Source of the DNA: Prolixibacteraceae bacterium
Lineage (GTDB): Bacteria; Bacteroidota; Bacteroidia; Bacteroidales; Prolixibacteraceae
Reading direction: 5' to 3'
DNA length: 20,387 nucleotides
Assembly (NCBI GenBank): GCA_007116765.1
Contig: SKHV01000082.1
Location: 1 to 20,387, forward strand
The notes beneath the pieces were generated by a model, which made no database searches, was not told the origin of the DNA, and was given only the letters and a program-made list of their open reading frames with translations. Below are positions 7,843 to 15,248 of the stretch, one piece after another. Position 1 is the first letter of the stretch. Each line of letters starts with the position of its first letter. Position numbers and translations under genes: made by a program.

Positions 7843-7903
7843 TGTCAATAAGTCAATTGTCAATAGTCAGTAGTCAATAAGTCAATAAGTCGATTGTCAA
7901 TAG
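7843..7903. repeat. 7-8 base tandem repeats abutting the kinase start codon
   Basis: Units of the type GTCAATA/AGTCAAT repeat with some 8-base steps. The sense (minus) strand reads TATTGAC, TACTGAC, TTATTGAC. The array touches the start codon of the kinase gene, so it forms that gene's immediate leader. It leaves no purine-rich ribosome binding site before the ATG. Confidence 0.75.
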
Positions 7904-8000
7904 CAAAAAACTTCGCCTTTGGTAAAGTGAAAAATATAGCTAACAAGCTCAGTATATTAGTGTCATTAGCTACGCTGAACTTCGTTTCCGACGTTAGGCG

Positions 8001-8026
8001 GGATCCTTCGGCAAGCTCAGGATGAC
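8001..8026. repeat. Dispersed intergenic hairpin element
   Basis: The segment GGATCCTTCGG...CTCAGGATGAC forms a short hairpin (ATCCT at 8003-8007 with AGGAT at 8019-8023). From memory, very similar sequences recur between genes in many Bacteroidota genomes, so I read it as one copy of a dispersed element. A second copy is not seen in this window. Confidence 0.45.
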
Positions 8027-8040
8027 ACATCAAATGAAAC

Positions 8041-8097
8041 AGTTAGTTAAGAGTCATTAGTCAGTAGTCAATGACTAGTGACTAGTGACTAGTGACT
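8041..8097. repeat. Heptamer array downstream of fucI
   Basis: Seven-base units AGTCATT, AGTCAGT, AGTCAAT, then GACTAGT three times. On the sense (minus) strand they read AGTCACT (x3), AGTCATT, GACTACT, GACTAAT. The array ends 5 bases from the fucI stop codon. Together with 7843-7903 it brackets the 260-base gap between fucI and the kinase gene. Confidence 0.8.
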
Positions 8098-8102
8098 TTT
8101 TT

Positions 8103-9827
8103 TTACAACCTTTTTGCCCTGAGGCGTTTGGCTTCGTTTTCGCCCCCGTTTATCAAATACATAAGCGGCTGTGGACGGTCGGTTGCTTCAATTAAGGCAG
8201 GGCGTGCCTGCCATGGGGCTACCGACAGAACATTAGTCAAATCCATCCAGTATTGTAGCACCGAGGGTTTTAGCCCCCAGGTCATGTGGAAATGGTTCGC
8301 GGGTGCATATTGTTTGTATTCGGCCATGGAAGCGTATTTTGGTACAATCCAACTGTGCGGCCAGGTAACGTTTGAGCTATTGGCCACAAAATCGGCCAGT
8401 TTTTCGGGCAGGTCAACCGTTTCGGCCTCGTCCCAAATCAGGCTGAACATGCCGTTCAGGTGGCTGTAGGTAAGTCGACTTGCAATACCCTTGATACCTC
8501 CGGGTGAAATAAAATTCACGCTGTTGCCACCACCGGGAAAGTAATCTTTATCGGCTGCCGGCATTGATATATTCTTGAGTATTTCGTGAACAGGGGTACC
8601 CGGCATTGAAGCCCAGTTTAAGCTTGCCGAGCCCGAATTATCGCCATCGACAATGCCTTTGCGTGCCCATAGCTCGTCGCCCTTAACATTTATACCAAGA
8701 TCCCTTGCACGTGCTACCAACTCGGCAGGTTCCCACACTTTTCGGAAATCCATGAACAAAGGCGGGTTGCCTCCGCTCAGCCATGTTTTGAAAAGCATAG
8801 TCAAGGTTCCCTGCATATCGGCTTCGGTGCCAAAAGGCATTACGGGCTTTTCGCCGTTATGGTCGAAAGTTGAATTGAAAAGCGATTCGGCCATATCGCA
8901 TATTGGCAGCGGGTTTCCACGGCGGTCGCTCCCCCACTCCAACTGGTTCATAAATGCTCCGCCCACTGCATTCAGGTCTTTAAGCAGGTCGCGAATAATG
9001 AGGTACATCGCCAGCGATTGGTCGAGCTTTTCGCTTCCATTTGGCAATGAAGTATCGATGTATTTGAGTTTACTCTCGCACCAGTGGCGCAATGCTTTCA
9101 ATTCTTCTTTGTCGTAATCTTTTTTAAGCAACTTATCCGAAAGCAACTTCATATCGAGGCGGGTTACTTCTACCCCAAAGGTTTCGCGTGTTGCATTTAC
9201 ATGAGCAAGGGCGGTTTCCATGCCCATTGAATCGTGTCCGAAACAAACTACCCTGCGCCCTTTCAAGCCAACAAAGGTTACCGCGGCATAGATCCAATCA
9301 ATCAATGCTTCGAGCGTATGCCCCTGGATATTGGGTCTCAGACCGGTATCGTCCCAGTTGCCCACATTAAGGTGCGTTAAGCGTCCCTGCTGGGCAAAAG
9401 CACCGTTTACAGCCTGAGCAAATACCACGCCCGGTTTAGGTGCGCTGTTTCCACAAGTAATGTTAAGGGGAGTGTCCTTGGGGAAATGTGCCATCAGGCT
9501 CATTAATGTCAACTGCGGGAAAGCCCAAGTATCGGGCGTGCAAACCACCACGCTAACCCCTTCTTCTTTAAACTGTTGAGCAACAATGTCGGCTTCAGGT
9601 TCTCCGTCGATCAACACAGGCGACCACACTACCCGTACATTGACTCCGGAAGTGAAATGAATATTTTCAGACAAGTGAACGGCAATCATTTCCACAATAT
9701 TCACGGTGCGGGTGCGTGAATCTTCATCCACGCGTGGATCGCAGGGTGCACATACCCCAATGCATATTGTATTTGAATTTTTACTATTTTCAGTTCGATT
9801 CAATTTTTTAAGTTCCATAGTATTCAT
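8103..9827 (-). CDS. fucI: L-fucose isomerase
   Basis: This 574-residue cytoplasmic enzyme should convert L-fucose to L-fuculose using a divalent metal, usually Mn2+. E. coli FucI is 591 residues and this protein is clearly divergent from it. The metal and catalytic residues can still be placed: Glu335 (GTEADMQG, as E. coli Glu337), Asp360 (FMDFRKVW, as Asp361) and His512 (APANHFH, as His528). The spacing of the first two is conserved. The order of N-terminal Rossmann-like regions followed by the C-terminal barrel is as in the family. Other members of this fold isomerise D-arabinose, so fucose specificity rests on context. The first ATG (9825-9827) is used; an ATG three codons later is an alternative. 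It is divergent from an AraC-type regulator across 93 bases. Confidence 0.85.
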   Translation of the reverse strand: MNTMELKKLNRTENSKNSNTICIGVCAPCDPRVDEDSRTRTVNIVEMIAVHLSENIHFTSGVNVRVVWSPVLIDGEPEADIVAQQFKEEGVSVVVCTPDTWAFPQLTLMSLMAHFPKDTPLNITCGNSAPKPGVVFAQAVNGAFAQQGRLTHLNVGNWDDTGLRPNIQGHTLEALIDWIYAAVTFVGLKGRRVVCFGHDSMGMETALAHVNATRETFGVEVTRLDMKLLSDKLLKKDYDKEELKALRHWCESKLKYIDTSLPNGSEKLDQSLAMYLIIRDLLKDLNAVGGAFMNQLEWGSDRRGNPLPICDMAESLFNSTFDHNGEKPVMPFGTEADMQGTLTMLFKTWLSGGNPPLFMDFRKVWEPAELVARARDLGINVKGDELWARKGIVDGDNSGSASLNWASMPGTPVHEILKNISMPAADKDYFPGGGNSVNFISPGGIKGIASRLTYSHLNGMFSLIWDEAETVDLPEKLADFVANSSNVTWPHSWIVPKYASMAEYKQYAPANHFHMTWGLKPSVLQYWMDLTNVLSVAPWQARPALIEATDRPQPLMYLINGGENEAKRLRAKRL

Positions 9828-9845
9828 GATTTATGTTAGTTCGTA

Positions 9846-9853
9846 CAAATATA
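9846..9853 (-). promoter_or_regulatory. Candidate -7 element of the fucI promoter
   Basis: The minus strand reads TATATTTG, an exact TAnnTTTG match, 19 bases before the fucI start codon. No good -33 TTG lies at the expected 19-21 base spacing, so the promoter may need an activator, perhaps the divergent AraC protein. Confidence 0.5.
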
Positions 9854-9920
9854 TTGAAAAACAGTATTGCATCATTGCCTGCAAATTGTTATTTTGTGTC
9901 CGAAATTAACATTCATTATT

Positions 9921-10814
9921 ATGGGCTGGAAAAATACTTACGAATCGAAGATTGACCCCTCGGGAATTAAGCAAAACTTTTTGCCCTTAAATTTGAGCGT
10001 ACACTGTTGCCGTTATTGGAAATTGAATGAATGGGAGTACCGAAATATGTCGTTTCCTTTTTGGCGGCTTTACTACAATACTATAGAAGGAGCATCGGTA
10101 AGTTTCAAAAACGAAACTATTATGCTCAATGAAAATATTGTTTTACTAATACCTCCTCATACTTCTTTTGCCACATCGCTTCGACCTAAAAATGTGGAAA
10201 GCCTTTCAGGTAATCGTATTGAGTCGGCTGAGGAGTTAAACTTAATTCACGATATTGGCATGGTCGACCATTTGTTTGTCCATTTTAATCTTGGATTTCA
10301 GTTCGACAATATCACAAGCGGATTGTATTCTTTTGAAGTGGATGAAAACACAAAAGAAATACTCGATAAACTCCGATTCCTAGTAATTGAAGAGGGTATA
10401 GTGTTTGGCCACTCAAGCTCTCTCCTACTGTACCATTTAATACTGAAATTAGTCAATAAAATTGATAAGAATAAATGGAACGAAAAAGCAACCGATTCAC
10501 GGATTTTAAAAATTATTGAATACATCGACAGTAATTATCGTTCAGAAATGAGTAACGAATTTCTAGCTCAAATGGTCAATCTGGCACCCAATTCTTTATT
10601 GAGGCTTTTTAATCAATCAATGGGTAACACCATTCAACGTCACATACAACAAACCCGTATCAATAAAGCCATTCTAGAGCTTTGCAGCAGCGACGATACC
10701 ATTGATGAAATTGCACAACGTTGCGGATTTAGCGAGCGTTATCATTTTTCGAAGGTATTTAAGCGCATTGTGGGTATTTCGCCTGCACGATATCGCCAAC
10801 AAAAAACATATTAA
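9921..10814 (+). CDS. AraC-family transcriptional regulator
   Basis: This 297-residue regulator has an N-terminal sugar-sensing half, cupin-like in this family, and a C-terminal AraC DNA-binding domain at about 192-295 with two helix-turn-helices. The first is in NEFLAQMVNLAPNSLLRLF, the second in TIDEIAQRCGFSERYHFSK, ending with the typical KRIVGISPARYR. I chose the ATG at 9921. An upstream ATG at 9867 adds 18 residues without family character that run across the intergenic region. The gene is divergent from fucI with 93 bases between, a common layout for an activator controlling its neighbour. L-fucose or a related sugar is the likely effector, but this is inferred. A tRNA gene follows 82 bases later. 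Confidence 0.85.
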   Translation: MGWKNTYESKIDPSGIKQNFLPLNLSVHCCRYWKLNEWEYRNMSFPFWRLYYNTIEGASVSFKNETIMLNENIVLLIPPHTSFATSLRPKNVESLSGNRIESAEELNLIHDIGMVDHLFVHFNLGFQFDNITSGLYSFEVDENTKEILDKLRFLVIEEGIVFGHSSSLLLYHLILKLVNKIDKNKWNEKATDSRILKIIEYIDSNYRSEMSNEFLAQMVNLAPNSLLRLFNQSMGNTIQRHIQQTRINKAILELCSSDDTIDEIAQRCGFSERYHFSKVFKRIVGISPARYRQQKTY

Positions 10815-10877
10815 ACGCGAGCATTTCTTTTTGAACAAAAATCATGAAAAAGAATAAAAAGTATTACTTATAATTTT

Positions 10878-10885
10878 TATATTTG
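10878..10885 (+). promoter_or_regulatory. -7 element of the tRNA-Leu promoter
   Basis: TATATTTG matches TAnnTTTG exactly and lies 11 bases before the mature tRNA 5' end, which suits a tRNA promoter. No clear -33 TTG is visible. Confidence 0.55.
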
Positions 10886-10896
10886 CGCCCGTTAAA

Positions 10897-10980
10897 GCCC
10901 AAATGGCGGAATTGGTAGACGCGCTAGTTTCAGGGACTAGTATTCGCAAGGATGTGCAGGTTCGAGTCCTGTTTTGGGCA
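10897..10980 (+). tRNA. tRNA-Leu (anticodon CAG)
   Basis: The 84-base sequence folds as a type II tRNA. The acceptor stem is GCCCAAA with TTTGGGC, and the anticodon arm is CTAGT-TTCAGGG-ACTAG with anticodon CAG, reading CUG leucine codons. A long variable arm and a T arm with loop TTCGAGT follow. The discriminator is A at 10980. The next bases are CA, so the CCA end is not encoded. Confidence 0.95.
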
Positions 10981-10991
10981 CAGCATCAATA

Positions 10992-11036
10992 AACAAAGGC
11001 TTGTAAATCATATATTTACAAGCCTTTGTTATTGCA
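10992..11036 (+). terminator. Strong hairpin terminator after tRNA-Leu
   Basis: AACAAAGGCTTGTAAAT (10992-11008) pairs perfectly with 11014-11030 over 17 base pairs around a 5-base loop. The 3' arm ends in TTTGTT. It lies 11 bases after the tRNA and probably ends that transcript. Confidence 0.75.
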
Positions 11037-11139
11037 AATACCAAGAAAACCTCCCATTCATAAATATTTTAATTTACTTTACAACTTTCATAAAAACCCC
11101 CTGCTTTTGCCAAAACTCCAGTAACTTTTCAGCGTGTTC

Positions 11140-11369
11140 TTACAACGATACCGAAATAAGTTCGTTTCCTAAATTGTGTAAGGCCTGTTTTATTCGCTTT
11201 TGATGTTGTGGCCGGGGTTTTGAATGGTCTGTGGCATAATGACCCAACTGGCGTTGGTTAATGCCTGTAAGCTTTTCGAGTGCAACACGTGTAAAAAAAC
11301 TTCAAGACTCTCAACACATGCCATGTAGTTGTTTTCGCTTTTGGCTATTGTTACATATACCGTTTCCAT
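11140..11369 (-). pseudogene. Broken HicB-type antitoxin gene
   Basis: From the ATG at 11369, after a good AAAGGGAAAAGG ribosome binding site, about 20 residues read METVYVTIAKSENNYMACVE, a HicB-like N-terminus. After a run of T the frame is lost. In another frame the sequence continues FFTRVALEKLTG, INQRQLGHYATDHSKPR and on to LGNELISVSL and a stop at 11140-11142. That is the C-terminal helix-turn-helix of a Bacteroidota HicB family of about 135 residues (length from memory). Some 65-70 central residues are missing. Upstream, minus-strand bases of about 11405-11450 end in LNSIKKQSGVKF and a stop, which resembles a HicA toxin C-terminus, so a whole hicA-hicB pair may once have been here. Confidence 0.7.
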
Positions 11370-11458
11370 ACCTTTTCCCTTTAATGATTTAAAATTTCAC
11401 TCCCGATTGTTTTTTGATACTATTCAGGATAAACCCGAAAACATCATCCGAAAATTTT

Positions 11459-11466
11459 TATATTTG
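11459..11466 (+). promoter_or_regulatory. -7 element of the GH20 gene promoter
   Basis: TATATTTG matches TAnnTTTG exactly. Transcription would start near 11472, leaving a leader of about 42 bases before the GH20 start codon. No strong -33 element is visible. Confidence 0.5.
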
Positions 11467-11513
11467 AAGTAGAATTATGAAGAATAATTCTACTAACCTA
11501 AAATTGAATTTGT

Positions 11514-13064
11514 ATGAAAAATTTATTTCAAGTATTGAGTTTATTCGTTCTTGCTGCATTTGCACTTAGCTCATGTACTCCGGCACAACAAACCGACTTA
11601 TCGGAACTCAACTTAATCCCTATTCCTTGTAAAATTGAAGCCGGAAATGGTTATTTTGAAATTGATAATCAAACCAAAATTATACTTGACAATCAAAATT
11701 CCGAACTAGGAGAGGTAGCTCAAATGCTTATTAAGCATTTATGTGTGGCTACAGGATTTGACTTTGTTATAGAGAATAAAAGTGCTCGAAATTCAAAAAA
11801 CAGCATATTGTTTCAGTTGAATGACGACAAAGAACTTGGTCGCGAAGGATATGATATTGACGTGAACCCAAAGCAGATTAGCATAAATTCAAACACACCC
11901 GAAGGGGCATTCAGAGCTATTCAGACACTACGTCAGCTTTTGCCTGCCGAAATTGAAAAAAGTGAATTTGTGGAAAAAGAATGGAAAGTTCCTTCGCTTA
12001 GTATACGTGACTATCCCCGATTCGAACATCGTGGAGCCATGCTTGATGTATCGCGTCATTTCTTTGGCGTTGAAGACGTAAAGCGCTTTATCGATTTTTT
12101 AGCGGCCTACAAGATGAATAAATTTCATATGCATTTATCCGACGATCAGGGTTGGCGCATTGAAATCAAATCGTGGCCAAAACTTACCTCTATTGGTGGC
12201 CAAACACAAGTTGGTGGTGGTTACGGAGGCTATTACACACAGAATGAATATACTGAAATTGTAAACTATGCACATAAACGCTACATAACCTTGATACCCG
12301 AAATTGATATGCCCGGTCACACCAATGCCGCTCTGGCCTCATATCCCGAATTAAATGAAGATGGCATAGCAACAGAGCTATATACCGGGACTACAGTGGG
12401 CTTTAGCACCTTGGCTACACGCAAAGAAATTACATACAAATTTGTGGATGATGTGATCAGAGAGTTGGCCGAGCTAACTCCAGGTCCCTATATTCATATT
12501 GGAGGCGACGAATCGCTGGTAACCGAGAAAGATGACTACATTTACTTTATAGACAGAGTGCAGGACATTGTACTATCGTATGGAAAAACTATGGTTGGGT
12601 GGGACGAAATAGCACATGCGAACTTAAAACCCAACGCAATTGCCCAATTTTGGGCTCATAAAGAAAATGCAATTCTTGCTGCTGAAAAAAAAGGAAAAGT
12701 GATCTTTTCTCCGGCTCAAAATATTTATTTAGACATGAAATACGATTCGACTACACAACTTGGTCTAAGCTGGGCCGGCTATACCGAGGTGATGGAATCG
12801 TATGACTGGGATCCTGCATCCCTGATTCCTGATTTCGACGAAAGCAATATTTACGGTGTTGAATCTCCTCTTTGGTCAGAAACCATAGAAACAATGAGCG
12901 ACATTGAATATATGGTATTTCCTCGTTTGCCGGGCATTGCTGAAATAGCCTGGTCAAAACCCGAATTACGCGACTGGGATACTTACAAATACCGACTATC
13001 GGCTCATAAAGACCGTTTTGAAGCAATGAACATTAATTACTACAACTCACCTCAGATACCATAG
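11514..13064 (+). CDS. GH20 beta-N-acetylhexosaminidase, lipoprotein
   Basis: This 516-residue enzyme should release terminal beta-linked GlcNAc or GalNAc by substrate-assisted catalysis. A lipoprotein signal leads to Cys21 (ALSSC). Residues of about 31-160 form the GH20b N-terminal domain. The catalytic barrel starts near DYPRFEHRGAMLDVSRHFF (166-184) and contains FHMHLSDDQGWRIEI (204-218). The catalytic pair Asp332-Glu333 lies in HIGGDES. The conserved tail PLWSETI and PGIAEIAW is present and the length is normal for single-domain members. It is membrane-anchored and acts on glycan fragments such as N- or O-glycans or chitin oligomers. It stands alone between a terminator and a promoter-like region, but could cooperate with the GH95 fucosidase on fucosylated host-type glycans (inference). 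Confidence 0.93.
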   Translation: MKNLFQVLSLFVLAAFALSSCTPAQQTDLSELNLIPIPCKIEAGNGYFEIDNQTKIILDNQNSELGEVAQMLIKHLCVATGFDFVIENKSARNSKNSILFQLNDDKELGREGYDIDVNPKQISINSNTPEGAFRAIQTLRQLLPAEIEKSEFVEKEWKVPSLSIRDYPRFEHRGAMLDVSRHFFGVEDVKRFIDFLAAYKMNKFHMHLSDDQGWRIEIKSWPKLTSIGGQTQVGGGYGGYYTQNEYTEIVNYAHKRYITLIPEIDMPGHTNAALASYPELNEDGIATELYTGTTVGFSTLATRKEITYKFVDDVIRELAELTPGPYIHIGGDESLVTEKDDYIYFIDRVQDIVLSYGKTMVGWDEIAHANLKPNAIAQFWAHKENAILAAEKKGKVIFSPAQNIYLDMKYDSTTQLGLSWAGYTEVMESYDWDPASLIPDFDESNIYGVESPLWSETIETMSDIEYMVFPRLPGIAEIAWSKPELRDWDTYKYRLSAHKDRFEAMNINYYNSPQIP

Positions 13065-13089
13065 TTTAAATTGAAATACTCAAGATTAC

Positions 13090-13140
13090 TATCGGTGAAA
13101 GTACTTTACCGTTAAAAAAAGTGCATTCACCGATATTTTT
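13090..13140 (+). terminator. Terminator after the GH20 gene
   Basis: TATCGGTGAA (13090-13099) pairs with TTCACCGATA (13126-13135), and GTACTTT (13101-13107) pairs with AAAGTGC (13118-13124) inside with one G-T wobble. A run of five T follows the stem. It lies 26 bases after the GH20 stop. Confidence 0.75.
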
Positions 13141-13154
13141 ATGGCATAGTGTAA

Positions 13155-13181
13155 CTATACGTCGAATTCATCGTCGTATAG
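13155..13181 (+). promoter_or_regulatory. 27-base inverted repeat before the small secreted protein gene
   Basis: CTATACG-T-CGA, loop ATTCA, TCG-T-CGTATAG is symmetrical over 11 bases on each side with one T-T mismatch. It ends 40 bases before the start codon at 13222. It could be a regulator binding site or a leader hairpin. It lacks a T run, so it is not a terminator. Confidence 0.55.
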
Positions 13182-13221
13182 GATGAAAACACAAATTATT
13201 AATTTATAAAACCTTTATGTC

Positions 13222-13692
13222 ATGAAACTACAAATTATTGCATTAACACTTTTAATTTCGGCTTTTACTACAGCCACATTTGCTAACCATACTGATGATA
13301 TTGTCAGTGGAAACTCACACACTGAATTTGGTGAATACTTACTTACAGGCGGAGACAATTATCAGGTAATAAACAATGTTGCCTATCGCACTTGGGAACT
13401 GAAATATCCAGAAACAGGTAAAACATTTGTTGTGTATATGACACCCGGAAGCGAAAAAAACTGCTGTTTTATTGTTCGTGGAGAAAATTTTGAAATTCAG
13501 TATTCAAAAAACGAGAATGGATTTGGCGCCAAAATGGTTGACAGCTCCATGCGTACAATAAGCAGGAAAGAGTTATTGAAAAAAATTGACCGCCATTCTC
13601 TTCAAGGTCAGGAAATACTCACTCAGAATACTCTAACAGTAGATGAATATTTGGGAATGATTGCCTGTTTTATGCCACTACTTTTCGGATAA
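13222..13692 (+). CDS. Small secreted protein of unknown function
   Basis: I do not recognise this 156-residue protein. It begins with a clear signal peptide (MKLQIIALTLLISAFTTATF) and probable cleavage after Ala21, before NHTDD. There is no lipobox, so it should be a soluble periplasmic or exported protein of about 135 residues. The middle alternates short beta-strand-like runs (VAYRTWELKY, TFVVYM, CCFIVRG, FEIQYSK), suggesting a small beta fold. Two adjacent cysteines (NCCF, residues 80-81) and one near the C-terminus (IACFMPLLFG) could form disulphides. The C-terminal part, KELLKKIDRHSLQGQEIL, looks helical. It has its own upstream inverted repeat and a terminator after it, so it is probably a single-gene unit. 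Confidence 0.85.
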   Translation: MKLQIIALTLLISAFTTATFANHTDDIVSGNSHTEFGEYLLTGGDNYQVINNVAYRTWELKYPETGKTFVVYMTPGSEKNCCFIVRGENFEIQYSKNENGFGAKMVDSSMRTISRKELLKKIDRHSLQGQEILTQNTLTVDEYLGMIACFMPLLFG

Positions 13693-13721
13693 TAATGCCT
13701 GGATTGTTGCAAGCTAATTAC

Positions 13722-13770
13722 AACGCCGGAAATACCTTTTCAACGTAAAGGCATTTCCGGCGTTACATTT
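13722..13770 (+). terminator. Terminator after the small secreted protein gene
   Basis: An 18-base arm (13722-13739, starting AACGCCGGAAAT) pairs with 13747-13764 with one A-C mismatch and a 7-base loop, followed by ACATTTTT. It lies between convergent genes. The T run is only on the plus-strand side, so it serves the upstream gene best. Confidence 0.85.
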
Positions 13771-13800
13771 TTATTAAAAAAATGATTCACCCCATTATCA

Positions 13801-14646
13801 CTAGTCAAAAGGATGTTCCTGATCGTATATAAAACTCTTGTTGTATTGTTGCATCGCTTGTAAGCTCATTCCCATGTTTGAGAATCCTCCGTCGTGGAAA
13901 AGGTTTTGCATGGTCACTTTGCGTGTCAGGTCTGAGAACATTGTCAAACAATAATCGGCACACTCATCGGCCGATGCATTACCTAATGGCGACATGCGCT
14001 CAGAAAAATCCATTAAGTGATCGAAACCTTTAACCCCCTGTCCTGCAGTTGTGAGAGTAGGCGATTGCGAAATAGTATTGATTCGTACATTTTTTTCGCG
14101 ACCATATATATATCCAAAACTACGGGCAATTGATTCAAGCAGCGATTTGGCATCGGCCATATCGTTGTAACCATAAAATGTACGCTGTGCAGCCACATAA
14201 CTCAAAGCTAAAATTGAGCCCCATTGATTAAGCGCATCTTTTTTACGGCAAACCTGAATTACTTTATGAAAAGAAACAGCCGAAACATCAAGCGTTTTTT
14301 GAAGATAATTATAGTCGAGATTACTGTAATGACGACCTTTACGCACATTTGGTGACATTCCAATTGAATGCAATATAAAATCAATTTTCCCACCTAAATG
14401 CTCAATCGATTTATCAAATAAAATTTCTAAATCTTCAACGCTAGTCGCATCAGCAGGAATTACTATTGTATTCAGCTTTTTTGCCAGTTTTTCGGTTTCG
14501 CCCATTCGCATAGCCATTGCCGTGTTCGTAAGCACTACCTGAGCACCTTGCTCAACTGCTTTCTCCGCAACTTTCCAGGCAATCGATAATTCGTTTAATG
14601 CACCAAATACTATCCCTCTTTTGCCTTCAAGTAAATTACAACTCAT
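13801..14646 (-). CDS. fabI: Enoyl-[acyl-carrier-protein] reductase FabI (NADH)
   Basis: This 281-residue cytoplasmic short-chain dehydrogenase fold reduces trans-2-enoyl-ACP in the last step of each fatty acid elongation cycle. FabI hallmarks are the cofactor motif GALNELSIAWKVA (15-27), HSIG (93-96) and the divergent catalytic set Tyr150 (LSYVAAQ), Tyr160 and Lys167 with the six-residue spacing Y-NDMADA-K. The C-terminal TMQNLFHDGGFSNMG segment also fits. The length is slightly above E. coli FabI (262) because of a longer C-terminal tail. It is a single gene facing the terminator of the convergent small secreted protein gene. No other fab genes adjoin it. Confidence 0.95.
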   Translation of the reverse strand: MSCNLLEGKRGIVFGALNELSIAWKVAEKAVEQGAQVVLTNTAMAMRMGETEKLAKKLNTIVIPADATSVEDLEILFDKSIEHLGGKIDFILHSIGMSPNVRKGRHYSNLDYNYLQKTLDVSAVSFHKVIQVCRKKDALNQWGSILALSYVAAQRTFYGYNDMADAKSLLESIARSFGYIYGREKNVRINTISQSPTLTTAGQGVKGFDHLMDFSERMSPLGNASADECADYCLTMFSDLTRKVTMQNLFHDGGFSNMGMSLQAMQQYNKSFIYDQEHPFD

Positions 14647-15168
14647 ATTTTTGTTTTTCGTTAAGTATATTATTTCTGATTAACTATGAAACAGCGAAAA
14701 TAGAACCAAGGTTTAAAACTATGCTTCTTTTAAACCTAAAAATAAGTGAAATATACATTGAAAAACTAATAATCATCATAATTTACTGATTTTCTGAAAT
14801 TAAGAAAATTGGATAATATGTTATAAAACATCGATTGTTCAACTTCAAAATACATTTGTTCGAAAAAGAAGAGTAATAACCTGAGTACAACTAAAAATTT
14901 TTAACTCCGATAGCAGGTTAATAGGAAGCATCATCACTTCAAAAAACTATTAAAAATGCACTATTTTTCAGTTCATTTCTAACAAAGCATCTTGTTTTTA
15001 GGTGAAATTATTGAAAACGTAGCAAACTAAATAACTGTATTATTATACAACTTTTAATTTAAAGCATCGTATTTATATAAAAAATTTAAATTATTCGAGC
15101 AATTTCTGAATTAAAAACTCTATTCTTTTATACCTATCATACAATAACATAATGATTAAAACACCTGT

Positions 15169-15182
15169 TGCAAACGTTTGCA
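15169..15182. promoter_or_regulatory. Perfect LacI-family operator-like palindrome
   Basis: TGCAAACGTTTGCA is a perfect 14-bp palindrome that fits the general LacI-family operator pattern TGNAANCGNTTNCA. It differs from the operator at 5608-5621 only at one symmetric pair of positions. No annotated gene starts within 500 bases, so its target is unknown. Confidence 0.6.
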
Positions 15183-15248
15183 GAAATAAAGCACGATGTA
15201 AATTTTCGGTTAAATATTTTTTGAGTTTTAAAATTAATCCTATATTAG

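Noticed and set aside
7843..7863. Earlier TTG start for the kinase
   Set aside because: The seven extra residues would come from the repeat array, and the ATG at 7842 gives the normal family N-terminus.
9867..9920. Earlier ATG for the AraC regulator
   Set aside because: The extra 18 residues are not family-like and use up the divergent promoter region.
10897..11513. Integrated genomic island at tRNA-Leu
   Set aside because: No integrase and no repeated tRNA 3' end were found downstream. Only a toxin-antitoxin relic is present.
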